Source: Porphyrobacter sp. UBA7686
GTDB lineage: Bacteria; Pseudomonadota; Alphaproteobacteria; Sphingomonadales; Sphingomonadaceae
NCBI GenBank assembly: GCA_002482865.1
Contig: DLGU01000139.1
Location: forward strand, 2,794-11,086
Direction of reading: 5' to 3'
Length of the DNA stretch: 8,293 nucleotides
The position numbers and the translations under genes are program-made. Every line of letters starts with the position of its first letter. Within the stretch, counting starts at the first letter, position 1. Positions 1 through 5,310 of this stretch are shown here, piece by piece. The notes beneath the pieces are model-generated. The model made no database searches. It was not told where the DNA came from and saw only the letters and a list, made by a program, of their open reading frames with translations.

Positions 1-564
1 CGTGACGGCTTCGTCATGGGCGAGGGCGCGGGCGTGATCGTGCTCGAGGAATACGAACGCGCCAAGGCGCGCGGCGCAAAGATCTATGCCGAAGTCACCG
101 GCTATGGCCTGTCGGGCGACGCCTATCACGTCACCGCCCCGCACCCGGAAGGCAAGGGCGCGGAACTGGCGATGCGGATGGCGCTCAAGAAAGCGGGCCT
201 CGGGCCGGGCGATATCGACTACATCAACGCCCACGGCACTTCGACCATGGCCGACACCATCGAACTCGCCGCGATCAAGCGCGTGCTGGGCGAAGGGCTG
301 AGCGGTGCATCAATGTCCTCGACCAAGAGCGCGATTGGCCACCTGCTGGGCGGCGCAGGCGCGGTGGAGGCGATCTTCTGCATCCTTGCGATGCGTGACC
401 AGATCGTCCCGCCGACCTTGAACCTGCATGATCCCGACGAAGGCACCGAAGGCATCGACCTTGTGCCGCTGGTGGCGAAGAAGCGTGAAGTGCGCGCCGT
501 GCTGAACAACAGCTTCGGCTTTGGCGGCACCAACGCGTCGATCATCATGCAAAAGGTCGACTGA
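1..564 (+). CDS. fabF: 3-oxoacyl-[acyl-carrier-protein] synthase II, C-terminal part (5' end outside the window)
   Basis: This gene is open from the first base in frame 1 and ends at TGA 562-564, leaving about 187 residues of the C-terminal half. The enzyme condenses acyl-ACP with malonyl-ACP in cytoplasmic type II fatty-acid elongation. Two of the three residues of the Cys-His-His triad are visible: the His of HGTST (codon 232-234) and the His of SAIGHLLGGAGA (codon 340-342). The Lys of the preceding STKSAIGH segment (325-327) and the terminal NNSFGFGGTNAS glycine-rich motif are also present. The nucleophilic Cys would lie upstream of the window. The HGTST-to-GH spacing of 36 residues fits KAS I/II enzymes. 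The downstream mltG begins only 4 bp after the stop, so the two are probably co-transcribed, a common arrangement in alphaproteobacteria. FabB cannot be formally excluded without the N-terminus, but the sequence reads as FabF. Confidence 0.95.
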   Translation, partial: RDGFVMGEGAGVIVLEEYERAKARGAKIYAEVTGYGLSGDAYHVTAPHPEGKGAELAMRMALKKAGLGPGDIDYINAHGTSTMADTIELAAIKRVLGEGLSGASMSSTKSAIGHLLGGAGAVEAIFCILAMRDQIVPPTLNLHDPDEGTEGIDLVPLVAKKREVRAVLNNSFGFGGTNASIIMQKVD

Positions 565-568
565 TCCG

Positions 569-1531
569 GTGAGGATGCTGCGGCTTGCCCTGGCGGGCCT
601 CGGGGCCATCCTTGCAGCTGTGGTGCTGGCGTGGGTCTTTCTAGGTTCGGCGACGATCCCCAGGGAGACCAGCTTCACCATCCCCGCCGGCGCCTCGGTG
701 GCGTCGGTCGCGGAAAAGCTGGAGGCCGAGGGCCTGATCTCCTCCGCCTCGGGCTTTGTCCTGCAAGCACGCATTTTCGGGTCGGATACACCGATTCAAG
801 CGGGCGAGTTCCTGTTGACCCCGGATATGAGCCAGGGTGACATCCTCGCCGCGTTCCAGTCAGGCGATGTGATCCGCCGCTTCGTGACAATCCCCGAAGG
901 GATGCCCTCGATCCTTGTCTGGGAGCGGCTGATGGCCGAGGAGCTGCTGACCGGCGAAGTCGACGTGCCGCCCGAAGGTTCGATCCTGCCCGATACGTAC
1001 GCCTTCGAACGCGGCCAGTCTCGCAAAGCCCTTGTTGAGCAGATGCAGGCCGCGATGGACAAGGCGCTGGCCGAAGAATGGGGCAAGCGCGCGCCCGGCA
1101 TCGCGGTAGACACGATGCGCGATGCGCTGACCCTGGCTTCAATCGTCGAGAAGGAAACCGGCAAGCCCGAAGAACGCCGCATGGTGGCGGGGCTTTATTC
1201 CAACCGGGTGCGGACCGGCATGAAATTGCAGGCCGATCCGACGATCATCTATCCCATCACCAAGGGCAAGCCGCTCGGGCGCCGGATCAAGCAGTCCGAG
1301 ATCAGCGCGGTCAATGGCTACAACACCTACACCCGCACCGGACTTCCCGAAGGGCCGATCACCAACCCGGGCCGCGCCAGCATCGCGGCGGTGTTGAACC
1401 CCGAGAAAACGGCTGCGCTGTTCATGGTTGCCGACGGGACGGGCGGGCATTGGTTCGCCAGCACCCTTGCCGAACACAATGCCAACGTTGCCAAGTGGTA
1501 CGCCATCCGCCGCCAACGCGGCGAGATGTGA
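569..1531 (+). CDS. mltG: Endolytic murein transglycosylase MltG (YceG-like)
   Basis: MltG is an inner-membrane lytic transglycosylase that cuts nascent glycan strands internally and so limits peptidoglycan strand length. From the GTG at 569 the product has 320 residues, normal for the family. A single N-terminal membrane anchor spans about residues 6-26. A LysM-like region follows (FTIPAGASVASVAEKLEAEG), and then the YceG catalytic domain. The signature LASIVEKETG carries the catalytic Glu at about residue 194 (codon 1148-1150), corresponding by my recollection to E. coli Glu218. It is followed by LQADPTIIYPI, TYTRTGLPEGPITNPG and the C-terminal HWFASTLAEHN block, all typical of MltG. The start is chosen because GTG 569 (or ATG 575, two codons later) places the basic residues directly before the membrane segment and avoids overlap with fabF. 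A longer reading from 521 would overlap fabF by 44 bp. The Shine-Dalgarno signal is weak, so coupling to fabF translation is plausible. Confidence 0.94.
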   Translation: MRMLRLALAGLGAILAAVVLAWVFLGSATIPRETSFTIPAGASVASVAEKLEAEGLISSASGFVLQARIFGSDTPIQAGEFLLTPDMSQGDILAAFQSGDVIRRFVTIPEGMPSILVWERLMAEELLTGEVDVPPEGSILPDTYAFERGQSRKALVEQMQAAMDKALAEEWGKRAPGIAVDTMRDALTLASIVEKETGKPEERRMVAGLYSNRVRTGMKLQADPTIIYPITKGKPLGRRIKQSEISAVNGYNTYTRTGLPEGPITNPGRASIAAVLNPEKTAALFMVADGTGGHWFASTLAEHNANVAKWYAIRRQRGEM

Positions 1532-1544
1532 CATCCCATCCTTC

Positions 1545-1565
1545 ATCCCGGACTTGATCCGGGAT
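1545..1565. repeat. REP-like palindrome between mltG and the 2H-phosphoesterase gene
   Basis: Two perfect 8-bp arms, ATCCCGGA (1545-1552) and TCCGGGAT (1558-1565), enclose a 5-nt loop CTTGA. The element begins 13 bp after the mltG stop and ends 14 bp before the next start codon. No T-run follows, so it is not a standard intrinsic terminator on the plus strand. From memory, this kind of short palindrome is scattered through intergenic DNA of sphingomonads and other alphaproteobacteria. That recollection is the reason for calling it REP-like, because only one copy is present here. Confidence 0.6.
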
Positions 1566-1579
1566 CGCTATCGCCGCAG

Positions 1580-2119
1580 ATGCACCCGGTGGCCAATCCC
1601 TTCATTCTCACTGCGGCTCTGCCGCCCGACCTGGCAGGCTTTGCCGAAGGGTTGCGGCGGGCGCACTATCCGGCGGAAAAGAACCACCTCCACGCCCACG
1701 TGACCCTGTTCCATGCCTTCGCGCCATCGCTGCTCGATGAACTGCGAGATTTCCTGCCCAAGGTGGCTCGCGAATTCGCCGCTCCCGAGGGTGCGGTGAA
1801 GGGCGTGATGGATCTGGGCAAGGGCACCGCCATCGCATTGGAAGCACCGCAGCTGCTTGATCTGCGTGCGCTGATCGCCGAACATTTCCACGGTAGCCTG
1901 ACGTCTCAGGATCTTTACGAGCCGCGCCCGCACATCACGATTCAGAACAAGGTCACCAAGGATGAGGCGAGGGCGCTTCAGGCGGCGCTTGCGCCCGACC
2001 TTGCCCCATGGATTGCCAAGGGGCGTTTCGCCTTTCCCGCGCTGGAGCTGTGGCACTATCGCGGCGGTCCGTGGGAGCAGGTCAAGACTTGCGCTTTCCG
2101 GGGCCGCGAACGGCTCTAA
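1580..2119 (+). CDS. 2H-phosphoesterase superfamily protein (2'-5' RNA ligase / ThpR-like)
   Basis: The 179-residue product has the two HxT[x] motifs that define 2H phosphoesterases: HVTL with His40 and HITI with His118. Each sits at the end of a beta strand in one of two pseudo-symmetrical halves. Length and spacing fit the LigT/ThpR and 2'-5' RNA ligase-like group, whose members hydrolyse or form 2',5'- or 2',3'-cyclic phosphodiester bonds in RNA. The protein should be cytoplasmic, since no signal peptide or membrane segment is seen. The exact substrate cannot be told from the sequence. It may be RNA 2',3'-cyclic phosphodiesterase activity or a small-molecule cyclic phosphate. The ATG at 1580 has no clear Shine-Dalgarno sequence and lies 14 bp after a palindromic repeat, so its own promoter or readthrough from mltG are both possible. 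A tRNA gene lies downstream on the same strand, but no functional link is shown. Confidence 0.85.
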   Translation: MHPVANPFILTAALPPDLAGFAEGLRRAHYPAEKNHLHAHVTLFHAFAPSLLDELRDFLPKVAREFAAPEGAVKGVMDLGKGTAIALEAPQLLDLRALIAEHFHGSLTSQDLYEPRPHITIQNKVTKDEARALQAALAPDLAPWIAKGRFAFPALELWHYRGGPWEQVKTCAFRGRERL

Positions 2120-2200
2120 GCCAAGCGCGCCAACAGGGCTTGACCCCGCAACGCGCCCGCCCTAAGTGCCCGCCTCGCCCGGGCCGACACCCGGCGCCGA

Positions 2201-2225
2201 ATCCGGCTGCGAAACGCCGCCGGAT
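2201..2225. other. Strong hairpin just upstream of the tRNA gene
   Basis: The arms ATCCGGC (2201-2207) and GCCGGAT (2219-2225) pair perfectly. After one T/C mismatch, the inner GCG (2209-2211) and CGC (2215-2217) pair around an AAA loop. It ends 8 bp before the first base of the tRNA. No T-run follows, so it does not look like a classical terminator. It could slow or end transcription from the 2H gene, act in tRNA leader processing, or be another REP-type element. A weaker CCGGG/CCCGG hairpin lies at 2179-2194. Confidence 0.5.
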
Positions 2226-2233
2226 GCCCATGG

Positions 2234-2310
2234 GGCGGAGTAGCTCAGCCGGTTAGAGCAGCGGAATCATAATCCGCGTGTCGGGGGTTCGAGTCCCTCC
2301 TCCGCTACCA
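2234..2310 (+). tRNA. tRNA-Met (CAT anticodon, elongator type), CCA encoded
   Basis: A full cloverleaf can be drawn. The acceptor strands GGCGGAG (2234-2240) and CTCCGCT (2300-2306) pair with a G1-U72 wobble. The D arm lies around GCTCAGCCGGTTAGAGC. The anticodon stem is GCGGA/TCCGC with loop ATCATAA, placing CAT at 2268-2270. The T stem GGGGG/CCCTC has the loop TTCGAGT. The discriminator is A and the CCA end is encoded (2308-2310). A CAT anticodon can belong to initiator Met, elongator Met, or Ile2 (lysidine-modified). The initiator is unlikely because the anticodon stem lacks the three consecutive G-C pairs next to the loop. Elongator Met is preferred over Ile2 on overall likeness to alphaproteobacterial tRNA-Met, and this choice is less certain than the tRNA itself. 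Confidence 0.95.
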
Positions 2311-2570
2311 TTAAACCCTTTGAAACATTGAATGTTTTTCAAGGCTGGCGTTGCTCGGCGCTGAATTGCTATGTTGCGTCTTGTTGCGCGCTTTTCCGGC
2401 GGTTTTCGCTGCTTTCCGGTCAATCCCCGCAAGTCCGTGCAACATATGAGCGACATGACTTCCAGAGGACAGGTAGCGGTGAAATGGCTGGTGCGACCGA
2501 GATGCACATCGGCTTCGCAGAAAATTAAACCATTCGCCATTCTTGGCATGGGGGGAAAGCAGCTTCGGTT

Positions 2571-2589
2571 GGCTTTTTTGCCAAAAGCC
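2571..2589. other. Hairpin with 7-bp stem, terminator-like but without a T tail
   Basis: GGCTTTT (2571-2577) and AAAAGCC (2583-2589) pair perfectly around the loop TTGCC. On neither strand is the stem followed by a run of T, so intrinsic termination is doubtful. It stands 57 bp upstream of the small lipoprotein gene and could end transcription coming from the tRNA side or be part of a degenerate repeat. Confidence 0.45.
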
Positions 2590-2610
2590 CCCTTTCGGCT
2601 AGCGACCCCA

Positions 2611-2637
2611 TTGCTGCCTTTACGAAGGTAGTATATT
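2611..2637 (+). promoter_or_regulatory. Candidate promoter of the small lipoprotein gene
   Basis: TTGCTG (2611-2616) could serve as a -35 box and TATATT (2632-2637) as a -10 box, in the most AT-rich stretch of the window. The 15-bp spacer is shorter than ideal. If the -10 assignment is right, transcription would begin about 7 nt further on, within a few bases of the ATG at 2647, giving a leaderless or nearly leaderless mRNA. Confidence 0.35.
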
Positions 2638-2646
2638 TATCTGATT

Positions 2647-3009
2647 ATGAGGGATAAAGTTGTAAAACCTGCTTTGTTGGCATCAGCTTCGCTTCTTTGC
2701 GGTTGCGACAATATCGTTCCAGCGGCGGAGAGTATGGCTCCAAATGTCCAAAGAGTCATGCAGGACTCCTTGATACAAGTCGCCACTGATGTAGCGAGTG
2801 GAGACCAGTTGATCTGCGTAGGAGCCCTCTCAGATGGGCCGTGCACACCGTCGACCGCGGAGGCTATCGTTTCCGGCGCAGCCAAGCCCGATAACGTTAC
2901 CGCTCGCTGGGTGGGTGAGGGCAAAATCATTATATACGTCGGTAGCGGCAATCTCGAAAAATCGAGCACGACTGCGATGGATGGCAAAGTGACCATCGAA
3001 TATCAGTAG
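2647..3009 (+). CDS. Small predicted lipoprotein of unknown function
   Basis: The product has 120 residues and belongs to no family I recognise. The N-terminus reads as a lipoprotein signal: Lys4 and Lys7 (with Arg2 and Asp3), a hydrophobic stretch (residues 8-17), and the lipobox L17-C18-G19-C20, with Cys20 the likely lipidated residue. Asp21 at the +2 position would retain an E. coli lipoprotein in the inner membrane, but whether that rule holds here is unknown. The mature part is about 100 residues, soluble, rich in Ser/Thr/Ala, with two further cysteines (about 52 and 61) that could form a disulphide. The C-terminal half (TARWVGEGKIIIYVGSGN) suggests beta strands. The ATG at 2647 is the first ATG after an in-frame TAG at 2629-2631. 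No Shine-Dalgarno sequence is seen, and a -10-like box lies 10 bp upstream. The gene stands alone and is less GC-rich than its neighbours, suggesting acquisition by transfer. It could be non-coding, but signal, length and lone reading frame favour a real gene. Confidence 0.65.
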   Translation: MRDKVVKPALLASASLLCGCDNIVPAAESMAPNVQRVMQDSLIQVATDVASGDQLICVGALSDGPCTPSTAEAIVSGAAKPDNVTARWVGEGKIIIYVGSGNLEKSSTTAMDGKVTIEYQ

Positions 3010-3031
3010 GGCAGCTAACCACCCAGTAGCA

Positions 3032-3118
3032 GTCGTTCGTTGCAATCAGCCGCGAGCCCGGAAGCCGCTAGGCAGCTTTCGCCTCAGGTGAGCCGAAAGC
3101 AGACGTTCTGCAAACGAC
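3032..3118. repeat. Hairpin-rich intergenic element, possible interspersed repeat
   Basis: Several nested inverted repeats lie in this stretch. GCTTTCG (3075-3081) and CGAAAGC (3094-3100) form a 7-bp stem with a 12-nt loop. GCAGA and TCTGC around CGT form a compact palindrome ending near 3111. The outer blocks GTCGTTCGTTGCA (3032-3044) and TGCAAACGAC (3109-3118) are imperfect inverse copies. I recall similar AAAGCAGACATTC-like blocks in sphingomonad intergenic DNA, but with a single copy here repeat status is an inference. The element lies between the lipoprotein stop and the 3' end of the regulator gene, so it could also close both converging transcripts, although no T-run is present. Confidence 0.4.
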
Positions 3119-3169
3119 CCCGAAGCAGTCATTTAGCGGCAGCATGTTGAACTTCTGCCAAACCTCGCG

Positions 3170-4195
3170 CTACTCGCCGGCCACAGTTTTGATAATGCGT
3201 CCCGCGCGAGCTCGACGTGGTGGCATTCCGAAAACGCTTGTGTGCCAGCGCGTGAAGGCGCCGATCGAGCTGTAGCCGAGCATCTCTGCAACGTCGGTGA
3301 TCCGCATTCGACGGTTGGCGAGATACTGCACCGCTAATTGCATCCGGGCACTGTTAAGCAACGCACTGAAGTTCGTCTCCTCGGCATCGAGCATCCGCTG
3401 AAGTGTACGCACGGTCAGCCCCATCGCGGCCGCACAATCGTGGATCGTGGCGCGGCCCGATGGAAGCAGCAACTGGATCAGCTGGTTGACGTCCTGCGTC
3501 GTCGTCCGGCTCGCCGGGCTCATCACCGCATCGAGTAGCTGCCGGGCGTGCGAGGCAAGCTGATCGTCGGCCTTGATGTTTGGACGGTCCAGATCAGCGG
3601 CGGCAACCACGATGCCGTTGAACTCTGAATTGAACTGCGGCCGGCAATTGAACACGCGCTGGAACACGGCGACTTCGCCTGTCACGGGGGCCTCGTGGGA
3701 GAAACACACGGTCAGCGGTGACCACGCATCGCCCAGCACGCTGCGGCACAGTCGCGCTAAAACCCCGAGCGCGAGGTTGGTTGATTGACGGGAAGGCTCG
3801 GGGCGGCGGAGCTGGAAATCCTCGCGCAGGATCACGTCATTGCCGTGCTCGTCGCAATGGAGCACCAGTGTCGAATTGATCCGCGAGCGGAATTCCTGAA
3901 GCGTATTCAGGGCCGTGCGAAGGCTGGGCTGGTGCGCAATCAGCAGGCTCGTGGCACCGAGGTTCGCAAGCGAGCGGCATTCCGCCATGCGCAGGCCGAG
4001 CGTCAGGCAGCCCGTCTCGGCGGCGCTGCGCTCAAGCAGCCGGATCGCCGACTGGGCAGGGATCAACCTTTCGGGGTTCACCAGCAGATCGGCCGTCAGC
4101 CCCTGCTCGCGCAGCAACGGGCGCGGGTCGGCGGCGAAACTCGCCATCGTTTCCAGATACCCGGTCAGGGCGGCCACCCGGACGACCTCAGCCAT
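3170..4195 (-). CDS. AraC-family transcriptional regulator (Arabinose_bd + HTH_18 architecture)
   Basis: The 341-residue product has the layout of OruR/ArgR-like AraC regulators. An N-terminal ligand-sensing domain of the Arabinose_bd type covers roughly residues 15-210. The C-terminal double helix-turn-helix covers about 248-330. The first HTH is IHDCAAAMGLTVRTLQRML (about 251-269). The second is ITDVAEMLGYSSIGAFTRW (about 299-317), followed by HTSVFGMPPRR, which matches the AraC family signature. The chosen ATG (complement of 4193-4195) has a purine-rich Shine-Dalgarno (AGGGGAG) about 10 nt upstream. The frame stays open much further 5', but that part is an antisense shadow of the next gene. 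It is transcribed divergently from the oxidoreductase operon across a 123-bp gap that holds a two-turn direct repeat. It is therefore the probable activator of that operon and perhaps autoregulated. The ligand is unknown, most likely the operon's substrate or an intermediate. Confidence 0.9.
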   Translation of the reverse strand: MAEVVRVAALTGYLETMASFAADPRPLLREQGLTADLLVNPERLIPAQSAIRLLERSAAETGCLTLGLRMAECRSLANLGATSLLIAHQPSLRTALNTLQEFRSRINSTLVLHCDEHGNDVILREDFQLRRPEPSRQSTNLALGVLARLCRSVLGDAWSPLTVCFSHEAPVTGEVAVFQRVFNCRPQFNSEFNGIVVAAADLDRPNIKADDQLASHARQLLDAVMSPASRTTTQDVNQLIQLLLPSGRATIHDCAAAMGLTVRTLQRMLDAEETNFSALLNSARMQLAVQYLANRRMRITDVAEMLGYSSIGAFTRWHTSVFGMPPRRARAGRIIKTVAGE

Positions 4196-4232
4196 TGCGC
4201 GCTCTCCCCTCGCGCCAGCTAGCGTGGCGTCG

Positions 4233-4264
4233 AATGTGAAAACAATGTCATGAAATGTGAAAAA
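4233..4264. promoter_or_regulatory. Direct-repeat operator, probable AraC-family regulator binding site
   Basis: The 10-bp word AATGTGAAAA occurs at 4233-4242 and again at 4254-4263, exactly 21 bp apart, which is two helical turns. A partial third copy, AATGTCA, begins at 4244, so AATGT recurs at steps of 11 and 10 bp on one face of the helix. AraC-family activators typically bind two direct half-sites about 21 bp apart (established for araI1/araI2). The site is 38 bp upstream of the divergent regulator's start codon and 55 bp upstream of the oxidoreductase start, so it could serve both promoters. Confidence 0.7.
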
Positions 4265-4288
4265 CGCCAAGAGCGAAGACCATACAAC
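4260..4288 (+). promoter_or_regulatory. Candidate promoter of the catabolic operon
   Basis: TACAAC at 4283-4288 matches the -10 consensus at four of six positions. A 17-bp spacer places the -35 hexamer at 4260-4265 (AAAAAC), which is poor and overlaps the downstream half-site of the direct repeat. A weak -35 covered by the promoter-proximal half-site is what a class II AraC-type activated promoter looks like. Transcription would start near 4295, giving a leader of roughly 25 nt before the ATG at 4319. Confidence 0.4.
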
Positions 4289-4318
4289 CGGGCAAAAGAG
4301 GGATGGGAGAGATACGCG

Positions 4319-5296
4319 ATGGCGCAGGCTGTTCGCTTTTACGAAACGGGCGGCCCGGAGGTCTTGCGGCTGGAGGATGTCACGGTCGGTGATCCTGGCC
4401 CGGGCGAGGTGCGCATTCGCCACGCAGCGGTCGGCTGCAACTTTGCCGACACCTATTTCCGATCGGGCTATTATCCGGTGCAGCCGCCGTGCGGCATCGG
4501 TGTCGAGGGGGCGGGCACGATCGTCGCCGTGGGCGAGGGCGTGACCGGTTTTGCTGAGGGGGACCGGGTCGCCTATAATGGCAGTCCGCTGGGCGCCTAC
4601 AGCACCGAACGAGTGATGCCCGCCGCGCCGCTGTTCAAGTTGCCGGACGCGATTTCCTTCGAGACTGCTGCGGCGTCCACAATGCGCGGGCTTTCGGCGA
4701 CCTACTGGCTGGTCAAGGCCAATCCGATGATGAAGGCGGGCGATACGATCCTGTTGCACGCTGCTGCGGGCGGGGTGGGGTTGCTGGCGGTGCAGATGGC
4801 CAAGCTTCTCGGCCTGCGGGTGATCGGCACGGTGTCGAGCGAGGCCAAGGCCGAGGCCGCGCGCGCAGCGGGCTGCGACGAGATCATCTTCTACCGCCGC
4901 GAGGACGTGGCCGCGCGGGTCAAGCAACTGACCGACGGGGTTGGCGTCACCACCGTGTTCGATAGCGTCGGCAAGGACACTTTCGAGGGCTCGCTGAAGT
5001 CACTGAAGCGGCGCGGGATGCTGGTCGCCTGCGGCACCGCCTCCGGCCCGTTTCCGCCGGTCGATGCCTTCCAGATGATGTTGCAAGGCTCGGTCTATTT
5101 CACGCGCCCTGCCTTTGCTGATTACTTCGCCGATCCTGCTGAGCGCGCCGAGCTTGCGGGCCTGTGGTTCGATCACCTTTCGGCGGGTCGGATCACAGTC
5201 GAAATCGGGCAGCGATACGGGCTCGACCAATGCGTCGAGGCGCACCGCGATCTCGAAGCGGGCCGCACCATCGGCTCATCCATCTTCGTGTTGTGA
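4319..5296 (+). CDS. Zinc-free quinone oxidoreductase-type MDR (QorA family), NADPH-dependent
   Basis: The 325-residue product is a medium-chain dehydrogenase/reductase of the quinone oxidoreductase group. A GroES-like N-terminal domain (about 1-120) contains NFADTYFRSGYY and GVEGAGTIVAVGEGV. The nucleotide-binding Rossmann domain (about 120-270) carries HAAAGGVGLLAVQMAK, the usual QOR variant of the cofactor glycine motif. The structural-zinc cysteine cluster and the catalytic Cys/His set of alcohol dehydrogenases are absent, as expected for this group. LGAYSTERVMPA is also QOR-typical. Members reduce quinones, enones or other activated double bonds with NADPH. The start at 4319 has GGGAG (4305-4309) 9 nt upstream. 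An in-frame ATG at 4250 would run through the operator and is not favoured. As first gene of the operon, 14 bp before the dioxygenase, it probably performs a redox step on the pathway substrate rather than general quinone detoxification. That is an inference. Confidence 0.92.
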   Translation: MAQAVRFYETGGPEVLRLEDVTVGDPGPGEVRIRHAAVGCNFADTYFRSGYYPVQPPCGIGVEGAGTIVAVGEGVTGFAEGDRVAYNGSPLGAYSTERVMPAAPLFKLPDAISFETAAASTMRGLSATYWLVKANPMMKAGDTILLHAAAGGVGLLAVQMAKLLGLRVIGTVSSEAKAEAARAAGCDEIIFYRREDVAARVKQLTDGVGVTTVFDSVGKDTFEGSLKSLKRRGMLVACGTASGPFPPVDAFQMMLQGSVYFTRPAFADYFADPAERAELAGLWFDHLSAGRITVEIGQRYGLDQCVEAHRDLEAGRTIGSSIFVL

Positions 5297-5310
5297 CGGG
5301 AGGCGCTGCC

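Larger units (their letters stand above)
2311..2646. other. Gene-free, lower-GC stretch 3' of the tRNA
   Basis: No convincing gene is seen in these 336 bases on either strand. Short open frames exist, but they have low-complexity or arginine-rich translations and no recognisable family. Base composition is visibly more AT-rich than the genes up to 2119. An imperfect hairpin directly follows the tRNA (about 2318-2345, CCTT and CAAGG ends), and a clean hairpin lies at 2571-2589. Being immediately 3' of a tRNA, it is a typical place for an integrated element or its scar. No att-type repeat of the tRNA end was found within the window. Confidence 0.5.

Noticed and set aside
2253..2549. 98-codon minus-strand open frame ending in GGGTRTPDTRIMIPLL
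   Set aside because: The C-terminal peptide is the antisense translation of the tRNA gene, a well-known spurious protein in databases. The rest is basic and matches no family.
2571..2589. Intrinsic terminator call for the GGCTTTT/AAAAGCC hairpin
   Set aside because: No T-run follows the stem on either strand; the T's lie inside the stem and loop. Kept only as a hairpin.
2371..2631. 86-codon plus-strand open frame in the tRNA-to-lipoprotein gap
   Set aside because: No Shine-Dalgarno, no recognisable domain, and a cationic low-complexity translation running through a hairpin. Chance frame is more likely.
2288..3169. Attachment-site duplication of the tRNA 3' end
   Set aside because: I looked for a second copy of the T-arm/acceptor end (GTCCCTCCTCCGCTACCA) downstream and saw none in the window.
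4250..4318. Earlier in-frame ATG for the oxidoreductase
   Set aside because: The extra 23 residues are highly charged, overlap the direct-repeat operator, and are not part of the family. ATG 4319 has a proper Shine-Dalgarno.
4196..4927. Upstream in-frame extension of the AraC-family regulator (585 codons in all)
   Set aside because: It runs antisense through the operator and the oxidoreductase gene, with arginine/histidine-rich composition. The ATG at 4195 has a good Shine-Dalgarno and gives the normal family length.
5164..5310. Earlier in-frame ATG for the TauD-like dioxygenase
   Set aside because: It would overlap the oxidoreductase gene by more than 130 bp. The start at 5311 has GGGAGG at ideal spacing and matches TauD length.
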